Assembly: GCF_003355155.1 (NCBI RefSeq)
Contig: NZ_CP031320.1
Coordinates: 5,509,367-5,573,366, forward strand
Reading direction: 5' to 3'
DNA length: 64,000 nt
Source: Streptomyces armeniacus
GTDB taxonomy: Bacteria > Actinomycetota > Actinomycetes > Streptomycetales > Streptomycetaceae
The translations under genes were made by a program, and so were the position numbers. Of this stretch, positions 8,060-15,997 are shown in pieces; position 1 is the first letter of the stretch, and the number at the start of each line of letters is the position of its first letter. The notes beneath the pieces are model-generated. The model did no database searches and had not been told where the DNA came from. It saw nothing but the letters and a program-made list of their open reading frames with translations.

Positions 8060-10867
8060 GTGTGCGAACGGGCGTGGGAGGGCCGGCTGACGGACGCGCT
8101 GGCCGGCACCGGGCAGCCCGTCCTGCTGCTCGTCGAGGGCGCCGCCGGGACGGGCAAGAGCCGGCTGGCGCGCCGGCTGGCCCGGCTGCCGGAGGCGCGT
8201 ACGGCGGCGCGGGTGTCCGTCGCGTTCCAGGCCTCCGGCGCGCTCGCGGTGACCGAACCGGCGCGGGCGCACCGTACGGATGCGCACCGTACGGATGCAC
8301 AAGACCGTGCGGGACCACACCGTGCGGATGCGCACCGTACGGGTACGCCGCACCGTACGGAGGCCGGCGCCCGCGACACCCTCCGCGCGGCGCTCGCCTC
8401 CGTACGCCCCGCCCTTCTCGTCGCCGAGGACGTGCACCACGCGGACGAGGACTGCCTCGCGCTACTGCGCGGGCTGTTGGCCGAGCCGCCGGGCCGATTC
8501 GCGGCGGTGCTCACGTACCGTCCCGGGCAACTGCCCCGACGGGGGCTGCCGCTGGGCCGCGCCGTCGACTACCCGGCACGGCTGTCCGTGGTGCGCTGGC
8601 CGGTGCGGCCACTGGACGAACGGCAGGTGCGCGCCGCCGCCGAGGAGGCGCTGGGCGCGGAACGCTGCTCGGCGGAGCTGGTCGCGGGGCTGCGCCGGCG
8701 CTCCGCCGGGATACCGCAGGTGCTCGTGGACCTGCTGGGGATGCTCCGGGACGCCGGCGACGGCCGTACGCACTTCACGGCCAGGGACGTGGACGCCGTA
8801 GGGGTGCCGGTGCGGCTCGCCGAGTCCGTACTGGACACGGTGCGCGCACTGCCCGAACAGCACCGTGCGGTGGTGTGGGCGGCCGCCGTACTGGACCGGC
8901 CCGCGGACGCGCGGGACCTGTCCGCCGTCGCGGGGCTCGGGGCCGAGCCCGCACGTGCCGCGCTCGTCGCCGCGTTGAAGGCGGGCGCGCTGCGGGAGAC
9001 GGAGGAGGGCCGGTACGGCTTCGCCGTCCCCCTCGCCGCCGCGGCCGTCCGCCGGGACCTGCCCGGACCGCTGCGGGAGCGGCTGCACGACAGGGCGGCG
9101 GAGCTGTACGGCGCGCGGGAGCCCGTTCCGTGGGCGCGCATCGCACGCCACCTGAGGGGCTGCGGCCGTACCGAGGAGTGGCTGCGCGCCACGGAACACG
9201 TCGCCCGCGGCGACGGCGGCGGCACCGTGACGGAGGACGAGGCCGCCGTGGCGCTGCTGGAACAGGCGCTGAACGAGGACGGCACTCCCCCGGAGCTGCG
9301 CGCGCGGCTGGCGCTGGCGCTGGCCCGCGGCGCCACGCTCGGCCTCCGTACGGAGGAGACGGTGCGGGCCCTGCGGACGGTCGTGGCCGACACGTCGCTG
9401 CCCGCCGCGACCAGAGGCGAGATACGGCTCGAACTCGGGCTGCTGCTGCACAACCAGAAGCGCCGTTTCCACGAGGGACGCGAGCAGGTGCGCCGCGCCA
9501 TCGGCGAACTGTCCGAGCGTTCCGCGCTCGCCACCCTGGCGATGGCGGCGCTGGCGAACCCGTTCTTCCCCGGCGCCTCCCTCACCGAGCACCTCGACTG
9601 GCAGCGGCGCGCCGACGAGACCGCCGCCGCCTCCGGGGACGGCACGGCCCGTACGGCGGCCGCCGCGAGCCGCGCCACCCTGCTGCTGGCCGCCGGCGAC
9701 CCCGCCGCCTGGCGGCTGGTGCGCGAACTCCCCCGCGACGGCACGGCCCTGGCCGACCGGCAGCAGGTGGCACGCGGCCTGTGCAACACCGCGAGCGGCG
9801 CGGTGTACCTCGGCCACCACGGGCGCGGCGCGGAACTGCTGGGCGAAGGGCTGGAGTTGGCCGCCCGGAGCGACGCGCCGTTCCTCGGACGGGTCGGCTG
9901 CGGCACCACCCTCTTCCGCGAGTGGCTGACCGGCTCCTGGGAGGGCCTCGCGGAACGCTGCACGGGCCTGGTCGCGGAGGACGGCATCGCGAACGACGCC
10001 CGCGTCGTCCTCGCCCTGCTGGCGCTCGCGAAGGGCGAGTGGAGCGCGGCGGACGACTGGCTCCCGCCGGACGGGCACCCCTCGTACGAGGGCTGCGAGA
10101 CGCCGGTGGCGGCCACGGCGGCGGGCGTACGCGTCCGGCTCCTGCTCGCCCGTGAGGACGCCGACGCCGCCGCGCGCGCGGCGGCGTCGGCCTGGGCGGG
10201 GCTCGCCCGCAAGGGCGTCTGGGTCTGGGGCGCCCAGCTCGCCCCCTGGGCGGCCGAGGCACACGTGCGCGCCGGCCACCGTACGGAGGCGGGGGCGCTG
10301 GTGGCGGAGTTCGCGGACGGCCTGTCCGGACGGGACGCCCCGGCGGCGTCGGCGGCGCTGCTGCACTGCCGCGCCGTACTGGCGGAGGCAGACGGTGAAC
10401 TGGAGCAGGCGGGGGCGCACTTCAAGGCGGCGGGCGCCGCGTACGCGCGTCTCTCGTACCCGTACGCGCGGGCGCTGATGACCGAGGGCGCGGGGCGCTG
10501 CGCGTTCCGCACGGGCACCGGAGTCAACACCGCTGTCAAGGAAGTCACGGGCTGCGTCGAACAGTTGACCCGGCTCGGCGCCTCCTGGGACGCGGCGCGC
10601 GTACGGGCGGCGCTGCGGACGCACCACCCCGCGGCGGTACGGCGGCCGCGCGGGCGGCCCGCGTACACGGAAGGGCTCTCGCCGCGCGAGGCGGAGGTCG
10701 CGGAGCTGGCGGCGAGCGGACTCACCAACCGGGAGATCGCGGCCACGCTGCACCTGTCGCCGCGCACAGTGGAGCAGCACGTGTCGCGGGCGATGCGCAA
10801 GCTGGGCGTGGGCCTGCGGCGGGAGTTGGCGGACCACACGGGGCACGGCGGGGCAGGCGGCGGCTGA
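8060..10867 (+). CDS. Large LuxR-family ATPase regulator (LAL type)
   Basis: About 935 residues, with an N-terminal STAND-type ATPase and a C-terminal LuxR helix-turn-helix, the layout of MalT-like LAL regulators. Walker A is GAAGTGKS (residues 27-34) and a Walker B-like ALLVAEDVHHADED follows. The middle is helical and TPR-like. The last 60 residues contain GLSPREAEVAEL and GLTNREIA, the canonical LuxR DNA-binding helices. I choose GTG at 8060 behind GAGGAG; the frame is open back to GTG at 7946. Between Walker A and B is a 15-bp tandem-repeat insertion rich in His-Arg-Thr-Asp. The target genes are unknown; it is probably a pathway-specific activator. Confidence 0.85.
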   Translation: MCERAWEGRLTDALAGTGQPVLLLVEGAAGTGKSRLARRLARLPEARTAARVSVAFQASGALAVTEPARAHRTDAHRTDAQDRAGPHRADAHRTGTPHRTEAGARDTLRAALASVRPALLVAEDVHHADEDCLALLRGLLAEPPGRFAAVLTYRPGQLPRRGLPLGRAVDYPARLSVVRWPVRPLDERQVRAAAEEALGAERCSAELVAGLRRRSAGIPQVLVDLLGMLRDAGDGRTHFTARDVDAVGVPVRLAESVLDTVRALPEQHRAVVWAAAVLDRPADARDLSAVAGLGAEPARAALVAALKAGALRETEEGRYGFAVPLAAAAVRRDLPGPLRERLHDRAAELYGAREPVPWARIARHLRGCGRTEEWLRATEHVARGDGGGTVTEDEAAVALLEQALNEDGTPPELRARLALALARGATLGLRTEETVRALRTVVADTSLPAATRGEIRLELGLLLHNQKRRFHEGREQVRRAIGELSERSALATLAMAALANPFFPGASLTEHLDWQRRADETAAASGDGTARTAAAASRATLLLAAGDPAAWRLVRELPRDGTALADRQQVARGLCNTASGAVYLGHHGRGAELLGEGLELAARSDAPFLGRVGCGTTLFREWLTGSWEGLAERCTGLVAEDGIANDARVVLALLALAKGEWSAADDWLPPDGHPSYEGCETPVAATAAGVRVRLLLAREDADAAARAAASAWAGLARKGVWVWGAQLAPWAAEAHVRAGHRTEAGALVAEFADGLSGRDAPAASAALLHCRAVLAEADGELEQAGAHFKAAGAAYARLSYPYARALMTEGAGRCAFRTGTGVNTAVKEVTGCVEQLTRLGASWDAARVRAALRTHHPAAVRRPRGRPAYTEGLSPREAEVAELAASGLTNREIAATLHLSPRTVEQHVSRAMRKLGVGLRRELADHTGHGGAGGG
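8267..8362 (+). repeat. 15-bp tandem repeat inside the LuxR-type regulator
   Basis: Two perfect copies of a 15-bp unit (8267-8281 and 8282-8296) are followed by degenerate copies to about 8362. They encode a hydrophilic (HRTDA)n stretch between the Walker A and B motifs. Each unit is in frame. Confidence 0.85.
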
Positions 10868-10875
10868 CGGCGGCC

Positions 10876-10938
10876 GCTGAGCGGGCGGGCGGGCCGGACG
10901 CGCACGGCGCGCGCCCGCACGCCCACCCGCCCGTCAGC
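10876..10938. terminator. Hairpin between convergent regulator and metalloprotease genes
   Basis: GCTGAGCGGGCGGG (10876-10889) can pair with the arm at 10926-10938, with one bulged base and a long GC-rich loop that may form its own inner stem. Its position just past the regulator stop and just past the protease stop on the other strand suits bidirectional termination. Confidence 0.5.
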
Positions 10939-10947
10939 GGGCCCGGG

Positions 10948-11562
10948 TCAGCAGATCGTCGGCCGCATGACCTCGTACGCGCTGGCCCAGTTCATGCAGC
11001 CCGGCGCGGAGTGCGGGTGCCACTCGTGCCCGAACTCGTGCGCGGCGAGCAGCGCGAAATCGCTCACCCTGGTGGACAGCATGATCATCTGGCCCGGGCC
11101 GTAGTTGCAGCCGACGGCGTTGACCGTGCCGAAGCAGTCCGCGATGTAGCCGTAGGTGCACTCGACGGGCTTGCCGCTGCCGGGCGTCTCGGTGGCGCCC
11201 TCCCAGTAGGCGGCGCCCTGCCGGATCGGGGCCTCGAGACCGGCGCACGAGGGCATGATCTGGTAGCCCCAGGCCGCCTTCGTGCCGTTCGACGCGCCCT
11301 TCGCGCCCTTGGCGCCGGCGGCCGGCTTCGCCCCCTTGACGTCCTTGAACGCCGGGGCCACGCCGTCGGCGCGCTTCCCGTTCTCGGCGGCCTTCGCCCG
11401 GCCGTCGCTGCCCTGCCGGTCCTGCTTGTTCTGCTCGTTCTGGACGGACGCGGCACGCGGCGCGCCGGTGTCCTCGCCCGCGCTTGCCGCGACCGGGTAC
11501 GCGGCGGTCAGGGCGAGCACCAGGGCGGCGGCCCCGGCACACCTACCTAGAGACATGCGCAT
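10948..11562 (-). CDS. Putative secreted zinc metalloprotease, HEXXH type
   Basis: A 204-residue exported protein. The ATG at 11562 has GAGGAG nine bases upstream, followed by a clear signal peptide ending around ASA-GED (residue 27). A Lys/Gly/Ala-rich, probably disordered stretch follows (residues 35-95). The C-terminal 100 residues contain HEFGHEW (HEXXH zinc site, two His and the catalytic Glu) and a downstream VMRPTIC that resembles a Met-turn, plus six cysteines. The layout recalls small Streptomyces proteases of the snapalysin kind, but the third metal ligand does not fall at the metzincin spacing. Function is inferred from the motif only. Confidence 0.65.
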   Translation of the reverse strand: MRMSLGRCAGAAALVLALTAAYPVAASAGEDTGAPRAASVQNEQNKQDRQGSDGRAKAAENGKRADGVAPAFKDVKGAKPAAGAKGAKGASNGTKAAWGYQIMPSCAGLEAPIRQGAAYWEGATETPGSGKPVECTYGYIADCFGTVNAVGCNYGPGQMIMLSTRVSDFALLAAHEFGHEWHPHSAPGCMNWASAYEVMRPTIC

Positions 11563-11880
11563 GTCAAAACTCCTCGTGTGGGGACGCGGCGCGCACCGCG
11601 CCGGACCGGCCCGCTCGTCGCCGGCAGGACCCGCGTGGACGCCGCCGCGCTGGAGCAGGCGCGGAGCGCGAGCTCGTACGGTCGATCACCGGAAAGCTAC
11701 GCGCGCGCCGCGGGCACGCCTATCCGGAGCCACCGCTCCACGGATACGCAAAGAATCCACGATCCGCCCGGCGGACGGCCGCTCCCCGGGGCGCTGTCAT
11801 ACGGGACGCACGCCTGTCACGTACGAGGAGCGACCGGGGCCCGCGGGTGTTCCCGCACACTGGGGGAACACCGACGAGGT
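11563..11880. other. Gap between metalloprotease gene and bldA
   Basis: The 318 bp hold the promoter side of the metalloprotease gene and, at the right end, the hairpin downstream of bldA. No coding region with normal codon bias is visible. Confidence 0.6.
11846..11872 (-). terminator. Hairpin downstream of bldA
   Basis: GGTGTTCCC (11846-11854) pairs with GGGAACACC (11864-11872). It starts nine bases past the CCA end of the tRNA gene on the minus strand. Confidence 0.7.
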
Positions 11881-11965
11881 TGGTGCCCGGAGCCGGACTT
11901 GAACCGGCACGGCCCGAGGGCCAACGAGGTTTAAGCTCGTCGTGTCTGCATTCCACCATCCGGGC
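11881..11965 (-). tRNA. bldA: tRNA-Leu (anticodon UAA), the bldA tRNA
   Basis: An 85-nt gene with encoded CCA. The acceptor stem GCCCGGA/TCCGGGC is perfect. The anticodon stem ACGAG/CTCGT encloses the loop CTTAAAC, which places UAA in the anticodon (plus-strand tta at 11931-11933). A long variable arm and GGTTCAAGTCC T-arm complete a class II leucine tRNA. It reads the rare UUA codon, which in Streptomyces marks developmental and secondary-metabolism genes, so this tRNA gates sporulation and antibiotic production. The flanking ABC-transporter pair matches my memory of the S. coelicolor bldA locus. Confidence 0.96.
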
Positions 11966-12370
11966 ACTGGCTCCAGGCAGACGCCTACACACCGGAGGGG
12001 GACCATCGTCGGTCCGCCCGGGGCGCGGGACGAGCCTATCCAGGTCTTCCCCCGAACAGCGGATCGAGAGCCCGATGTTGTCTTATTTTATTGGCAGCTG
12101 ACGGAGTATCAGCGTTGCCCTCCCCTCCTCGGAGCCCTGCCGCGCCGACGCGCACATGCCGCCGGGAATGACGGAAAGTCGCCGCCCCCGCCACCCGTTC
12201 GGGTCCCCTCCCTCAGGGTCCCGTCCTACCCAGGTAGGACGGACTGCCCTTGGCATACCTCCCAGGGCTCCCCCGGAAACCGGTTCGCGGGGTGATCCGG
12301 CGGCCCTTGACAGAGGGGACGATGGTCAAGTCACAAAGTCACATCCCCCGTCCGACAGGAGCACCGTCTC
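11966..12370. other. Gap between bldA and the ABC transporter genes
   Basis: The 405-bp divergent promoter region holds an AT-rich stretch around 12083-12102, unusual here, about 120-135 bp upstream of bldA. It also holds the TTGACA/inverted-repeat element at 12306-12330 near the ABC genes. No coding region seen. Confidence 0.6.
12306..12330 (+). promoter_or_regulatory. TTGACA -35-like element within an inverted repeat
   Basis: CTTGAC (12306-12311) and GTCAAG (12325-12330) form an inverted repeat, and the left arm contains a consensus -35 TTGACA (12307-12312). It lies 40-65 bp upstream of the GTG of the ABC ATPase gene. No good -10 element is visible. It could be a promoter with an overlapping operator. 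Confidence 0.4.
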
Positions 12371-13162
12371 GTGACCACCACCACCCAGGCCGGCGCGCAC
12401 GCCGCCGTCCCTGCCTACCCCGGAGTCGCGGCGGCCCGCGCCATTGACCTCTCGAAGGTCTACGGACAGGGCGAGACCAAGGTGGTCGCCCTGGACCAGG
12501 TCTCCGTCGAGTTCCGGAAGGCGGAGTTCACCGCGATCATGGGGCCGTCCGGCTCCGGCAAGTCGACCCTGATGCACTGCATGGCCGGCCTCGACTCGGT
12601 CTCCAGCGGCAGCGCGCAGATCGGCGACACCGAACTGACCTCGCTCAAGGACAAGAAGCTGACCCAGCTGCGCCGGGACCGCATCGGATTCATCTTCCAG
12701 GCGTTCAACCTGCTGCCCACCCTCAACGGGCTCGAGAACATCACGCTGCCGATGGACATCGCCGGCCGCAAGCCCGACCAGCAGTGGCTGGACCGGGTCA
12801 TCGAGACCGTCGGCCTCTCCGGCCGGCTCAAGCACCGTCCGAACCAGCTCTCCGGCGGCCAGCAGCAGCGCGTGGCCGTGGCCCGCGCGCTGGCCTCCCA
12901 GCCGGAGATCATCTTCGGCGACGAGCCGACCGGCAACCTCGACTCCCGCTCCGGCGCCGAGGTGCTCGGCTTCCTGCGCAACTCCGTACGGGAGCTGGGC
13001 CAGACCGTCGTCATGGTCACCCACGACCCGGTCGCCGCCGGATACGCCGACCGCGTCGTCTTCCTCGCCGACGGCAGGATCGTCGACGACATGCCCAACC
13101 CCACCGCGGAGTCCGTGCTCGACCGCATGAAGGCGTTCGACGCCAAGGGCCGCGTCAGCTGA
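12371..13162 (+). CDS. ABC transporter ATP-binding protein (MacB/LolD type)
   Basis: A 263-residue ATPase that energises the adjacent permease. Walker A GPSGSGKST is at residues 58-66, the ABC signature LSGGQ at 160-164, and Walker B ends in D184-E185. The H-loop is in MVTHDP. About 20 extra residues precede the domain. GTG at 12371 follows AGGAG. Members of this subfamily work with FtsX-like permeases in lipoprotein release or peptide/antibiotic export rather than classical import. The gap to the permease is 152 bp, longer than a tight operon, but both read the same way. Confidence 0.93.
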   Translation: MTTTTQAGAHAAVPAYPGVAAARAIDLSKVYGQGETKVVALDQVSVEFRKAEFTAIMGPSGSGKSTLMHCMAGLDSVSSGSAQIGDTELTSLKDKKLTQLRRDRIGFIFQAFNLLPTLNGLENITLPMDIAGRKPDQQWLDRVIETVGLSGRLKHRPNQLSGGQQQRVAVARALASQPEIIFGDEPTGNLDSRSGAEVLGFLRNSVRELGQTVVMVTHDPVAAGYADRVVFLADGRIVDDMPNPTAESVLDRMKAFDAKGRVS

Positions 13163-13314
13163 ACCGAACAGCGCGGCGCGCCCGCCACGCGTCGCCATCC
13201 CCCACGCACCAGCCATCCCCGCCTCGCGCCGCGCCGCGAGCGCCCTCCGCCACGCCCCCGGCCGGAGCAGCGCCGCAGCCGACCGCGAGGGGACTCTCCC
13301 CTCTGGACTGATCC

Positions 13315-15858
13315 ATGCTCCGAACCGCCTTGCGCAACGTCCTTGCGCACAAGGGCCGGTTGCTGATGACCGTGCTCGCCGTCATGCTCGGTGTGGCCTT
13401 CGTCGCCGGCACCCTGGTCTTCACCTCGACGATCCAGTCGGCCTACCAGAAGAGCTCCGAGGAGGGCTTCAGCCACGTCGATGTGGCCATACAGCCCGTC
13501 GAGCGGAAGTCCGACGACGAGAACCTCAAGCCGGTGGACAACCTCAACCAGCAGACGCTGGACAAGGCCGCCGCACTGCCCGGCACCGAGTCGGCGATCG
13601 GCATCGTCTCCGGCTTCACCGGCATCGCCAAGAAGGACGGCAGCCTCGCCGGCGGCGGCTGGGGCACCATGGGCGCCAACTACTACGCGGGCAAGGACGG
13701 CAAGAGCGAGGACTCTCGCTACCCCATGAAGCAGGGCCGTCCCCCGCAGAGCGCGAACGAGATCGCCCTCGACGCCAAGACCGCCGACCGCACCGGCTAC
13801 AAGGTCGGCGACACCGTGCCCGTCTCCGTCGACGGCCCGGTGCGCCAGCAGAAGGTCGTCGGCGTCTTCACCACCGACGACGGCAGCGTCCAGGCCGGCG
13901 GCACGCTGGTGCTGTTCGACAACGCGACCGCGCAGAAGCTCCTCGCCGACCCCGGCGAGTACACCGAGATCCAGCTCGCCGCCGCGTCCGGCACCTCGCA
14001 GGCTCAGCTGAAGGCGGCGGCCGAGAAGCTCCTGCCGCCGGAGGCCGAGGCAGTCACCGGGCAGAAGCTCGCGGACGACCAGTCCAAGCAGATCGAGAAG
14101 CAGACCTCCGGGATGCAGACGGCCATGCTGGCCTTCGCCGGCATCGCCCTCTTCGTCGGCATCTTCATCATCGCGAACACCTTCACCATGCTCGTCGCCC
14201 AGCGCACCAAGGAGCTGGCGCTGATGCGCGCGGTGGGCGCCACCCGCCGGCAGGTGACCCGTTCGGTGCTGCTCGAGGCCTTCTCGGTGGGCGCCGTCGC
14301 CTCGGCCGCCGGTCTCGCCGCGGGCATCGGCATCGCGGTGGGGCTGCGTTCGCTGATGAGCTCGGTGGGCGGCGGTGACATGCCCGAGGGGCCGCTGGTC
14401 GTCTCGCCGAACACCATCGTGACCACGCTGATCGTGGGCGTCGTCGTCACGGTGCTCGCCGCCTGGCTGCCCGCGCGGCGCGCCGCCCGTATCCCCCCGG
14501 TGGCGGCGATGGGCAGCGTGCACGCCCCGGCGACGACCCGTTCGCTGGTGCTGCGGAACACGATCGGCTCGCTCTTCGCGGGCGGCGGCGCTGCACTCGT
14601 GCTCGGCGCGATCTCCAGCGACGACACCAAGATGATGGGCCTCGGCGCGGCGCTCCTGCTGATCGGCGTCTTCGTGCTGACGCCGCTGCTGTCGCGTCCG
14701 ATGATCGCGGCCGCGGCGCCGGTGCTGAAGCTGTTCAAGGTGAGCGGGAAGCTGGCGCGACTCAACGCGGTGCGCACCCCGCGCCGTACGGCCGCCACCG
14801 CCTCCGCGCTGATGATCGGCCTCACGCTGATCACCGGCATGACGGTGATCGCCGGTGGTATCCAGCACGCCATCGACAAGATGGCGACCGGCTCCCTCAA
14901 GGCCGACTACGCGGTCTCCATGGCCAACTTCTCGCAGCTGTCGCCGGATGTGAAGAAGAAGCTCGACGCGATGGACGAGGTCACGGCCAGCTCGGCGTTC
15001 CGCACCGCACCGGCGCGTATCGACGGCGAGAAGGAGTCGCTGTCCGGCGTCGACGGCTCCAATGTCGCCGACCTGACCAGCCTCGAGTTCACCGAGGGCT
15101 CCTGGGCGGGCGTGTCCGGCGGCAAGAAGGCCGTCGTCGACACGGACATGGCGGAGGACCACGGCTGGAAGGTCGGGTCCACCTTCAAGGTGACCTACCA
15201 GGACGGCCAGCAGGGCGCGTTGACCGTCGCCGGCCTGTACAAGGGCAACCAGGTCATCAAGGGCATCCAGCTCGACAACAAGACCCTCACCCCGCACATG
15301 GCGAAGGTCGGGGACCTGCAGGTCATGGTGAAGACCAGCGGGGGCGCCAGCGACGCCATGAAGGAGAAGCTGGAGAAGGGCCTCGGCAACAACCCGGTCG
15401 TCACCGTGCAGGACAAGGAGGACATCTCCGAGGGCATCGCGCAGATGATCAGCATTCTGCTGAACATCCTGTACGGGCTGCTGGCCATGGCGGTGATCGT
15501 CGCCGTCCTCGGAGTGGTCAACACCCTCGCCATGTCCGTCTTCGAACGGAGCCAGGAGATCGGCATGCTGCGCGCCATCGGCCTGGACCGGCGGGGCGTC
15601 AAGCGGATGGTCCGGCTGGAATCGCTGGTGATCTCGCTCTTCGGCGGTGTGCTGGGGATCGGACTCGGCGTCTTCTTCGGCTGGGCGGCGGGTGAGCTCA
15701 TCGCGGGCGCCGGCCTGGACACGTACTCGCTGGTCCTGCCGTGGGGCCGGATGGGCGTGTTCCTGCTGCTCGCGGCGGCCGTCGGCGTGGTGGCCGCGCT
15801 CTGGCCCGCGCGCCGCGCCGCCAAGATGGACATGCTGTCCGCGATCAAGGCGGAGTGA
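13315..15858 (+). CDS. FtsX-like ABC transporter permease
   Basis: An 847-residue membrane protein made of two FtsX-type units. There is one N-terminal membrane helix (about residues 20-40), then a large extracytoplasmic domain and a cluster of helices from about 265 (LAFAGIALFVGIFIIAN) ending in the amphipathic AAWLPARRAARI. A second such arrangement ends with ALWPARRAAK at the C-terminus. This is the MacB/FtsX permease pattern, the partner of the preceding ATPase. The cargo is unknown. Two hairpins follow the stop codon. Confidence 0.92.
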   Translation: MLRTALRNVLAHKGRLLMTVLAVMLGVAFVAGTLVFTSTIQSAYQKSSEEGFSHVDVAIQPVERKSDDENLKPVDNLNQQTLDKAAALPGTESAIGIVSGFTGIAKKDGSLAGGGWGTMGANYYAGKDGKSEDSRYPMKQGRPPQSANEIALDAKTADRTGYKVGDTVPVSVDGPVRQQKVVGVFTTDDGSVQAGGTLVLFDNATAQKLLADPGEYTEIQLAAASGTSQAQLKAAAEKLLPPEAEAVTGQKLADDQSKQIEKQTSGMQTAMLAFAGIALFVGIFIIANTFTMLVAQRTKELALMRAVGATRRQVTRSVLLEAFSVGAVASAAGLAAGIGIAVGLRSLMSSVGGGDMPEGPLVVSPNTIVTTLIVGVVVTVLAAWLPARRAARIPPVAAMGSVHAPATTRSLVLRNTIGSLFAGGGAALVLGAISSDDTKMMGLGAALLLIGVFVLTPLLSRPMIAAAAPVLKLFKVSGKLARLNAVRTPRRTAATASALMIGLTLITGMTVIAGGIQHAIDKMATGSLKADYAVSMANFSQLSPDVKKKLDAMDEVTASSAFRTAPARIDGEKESLSGVDGSNVADLTSLEFTEGSWAGVSGGKKAVVDTDMAEDHGWKVGSTFKVTYQDGQQGALTVAGLYKGNQVIKGIQLDNKTLTPHMAKVGDLQVMVKTSGGASDAMKEKLEKGLGNNPVVTVQDKEDISEGIAQMISILLNILYGLLAMAVIVAVLGVVNTLAMSVFERSQEIGMLRAIGLDRRGVKRMVRLESLVISLFGGVLGIGLGVFFGWAAGELIAGAGLDTYSLVLPWGRMGVFLLLAAAVGVVAALWPARRAAKMDMLSAIKAE

Positions 15859-15872
15859 CACGGACCGCGTGA

Positions 15873-15897
15873 CGCCGGGCGGCTGAACCGCCCGGCG
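15873..15897 (+). terminator. Hairpin after the FtsX-like permease gene
   Basis: CGCCGGGCGG (15873-15882) pairs perfectly with CCGCCCGGCG (15888-15897) around CTGAA, 14 bp after the stop. Confidence 0.8.
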
Positions 15898-15916
15898 GAC
15901 GCGGCGACAAGCCGGT

Positions 15917-15965
15917 GAGGCCCCGGCGCCCGCCCCTCTCCCCCCGGGGGCGGCGCTGGGGCCTC
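15917..15965. terminator. Second hairpin between convergent permease and methyltransferase genes
   Basis: An 18-20 bp GC-rich stem (arms 15917-15936 and 15947-15965) has one G-U pair and one bulge. It is suited to stop transcription from both sides. Confidence 0.7.
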
Positions 15966-15997
15966 ACTGCGTCCGCGGCGGGCGGGCGCGTACGGCG

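Noticed and set aside
12460..15861. Open frame of about 1130 codons on the minus strand opposite the ABC genes
   Set aside because: Shadow of the permease and ATPase genes; low-complexity His/Arg/Gly-rich translation without domains.
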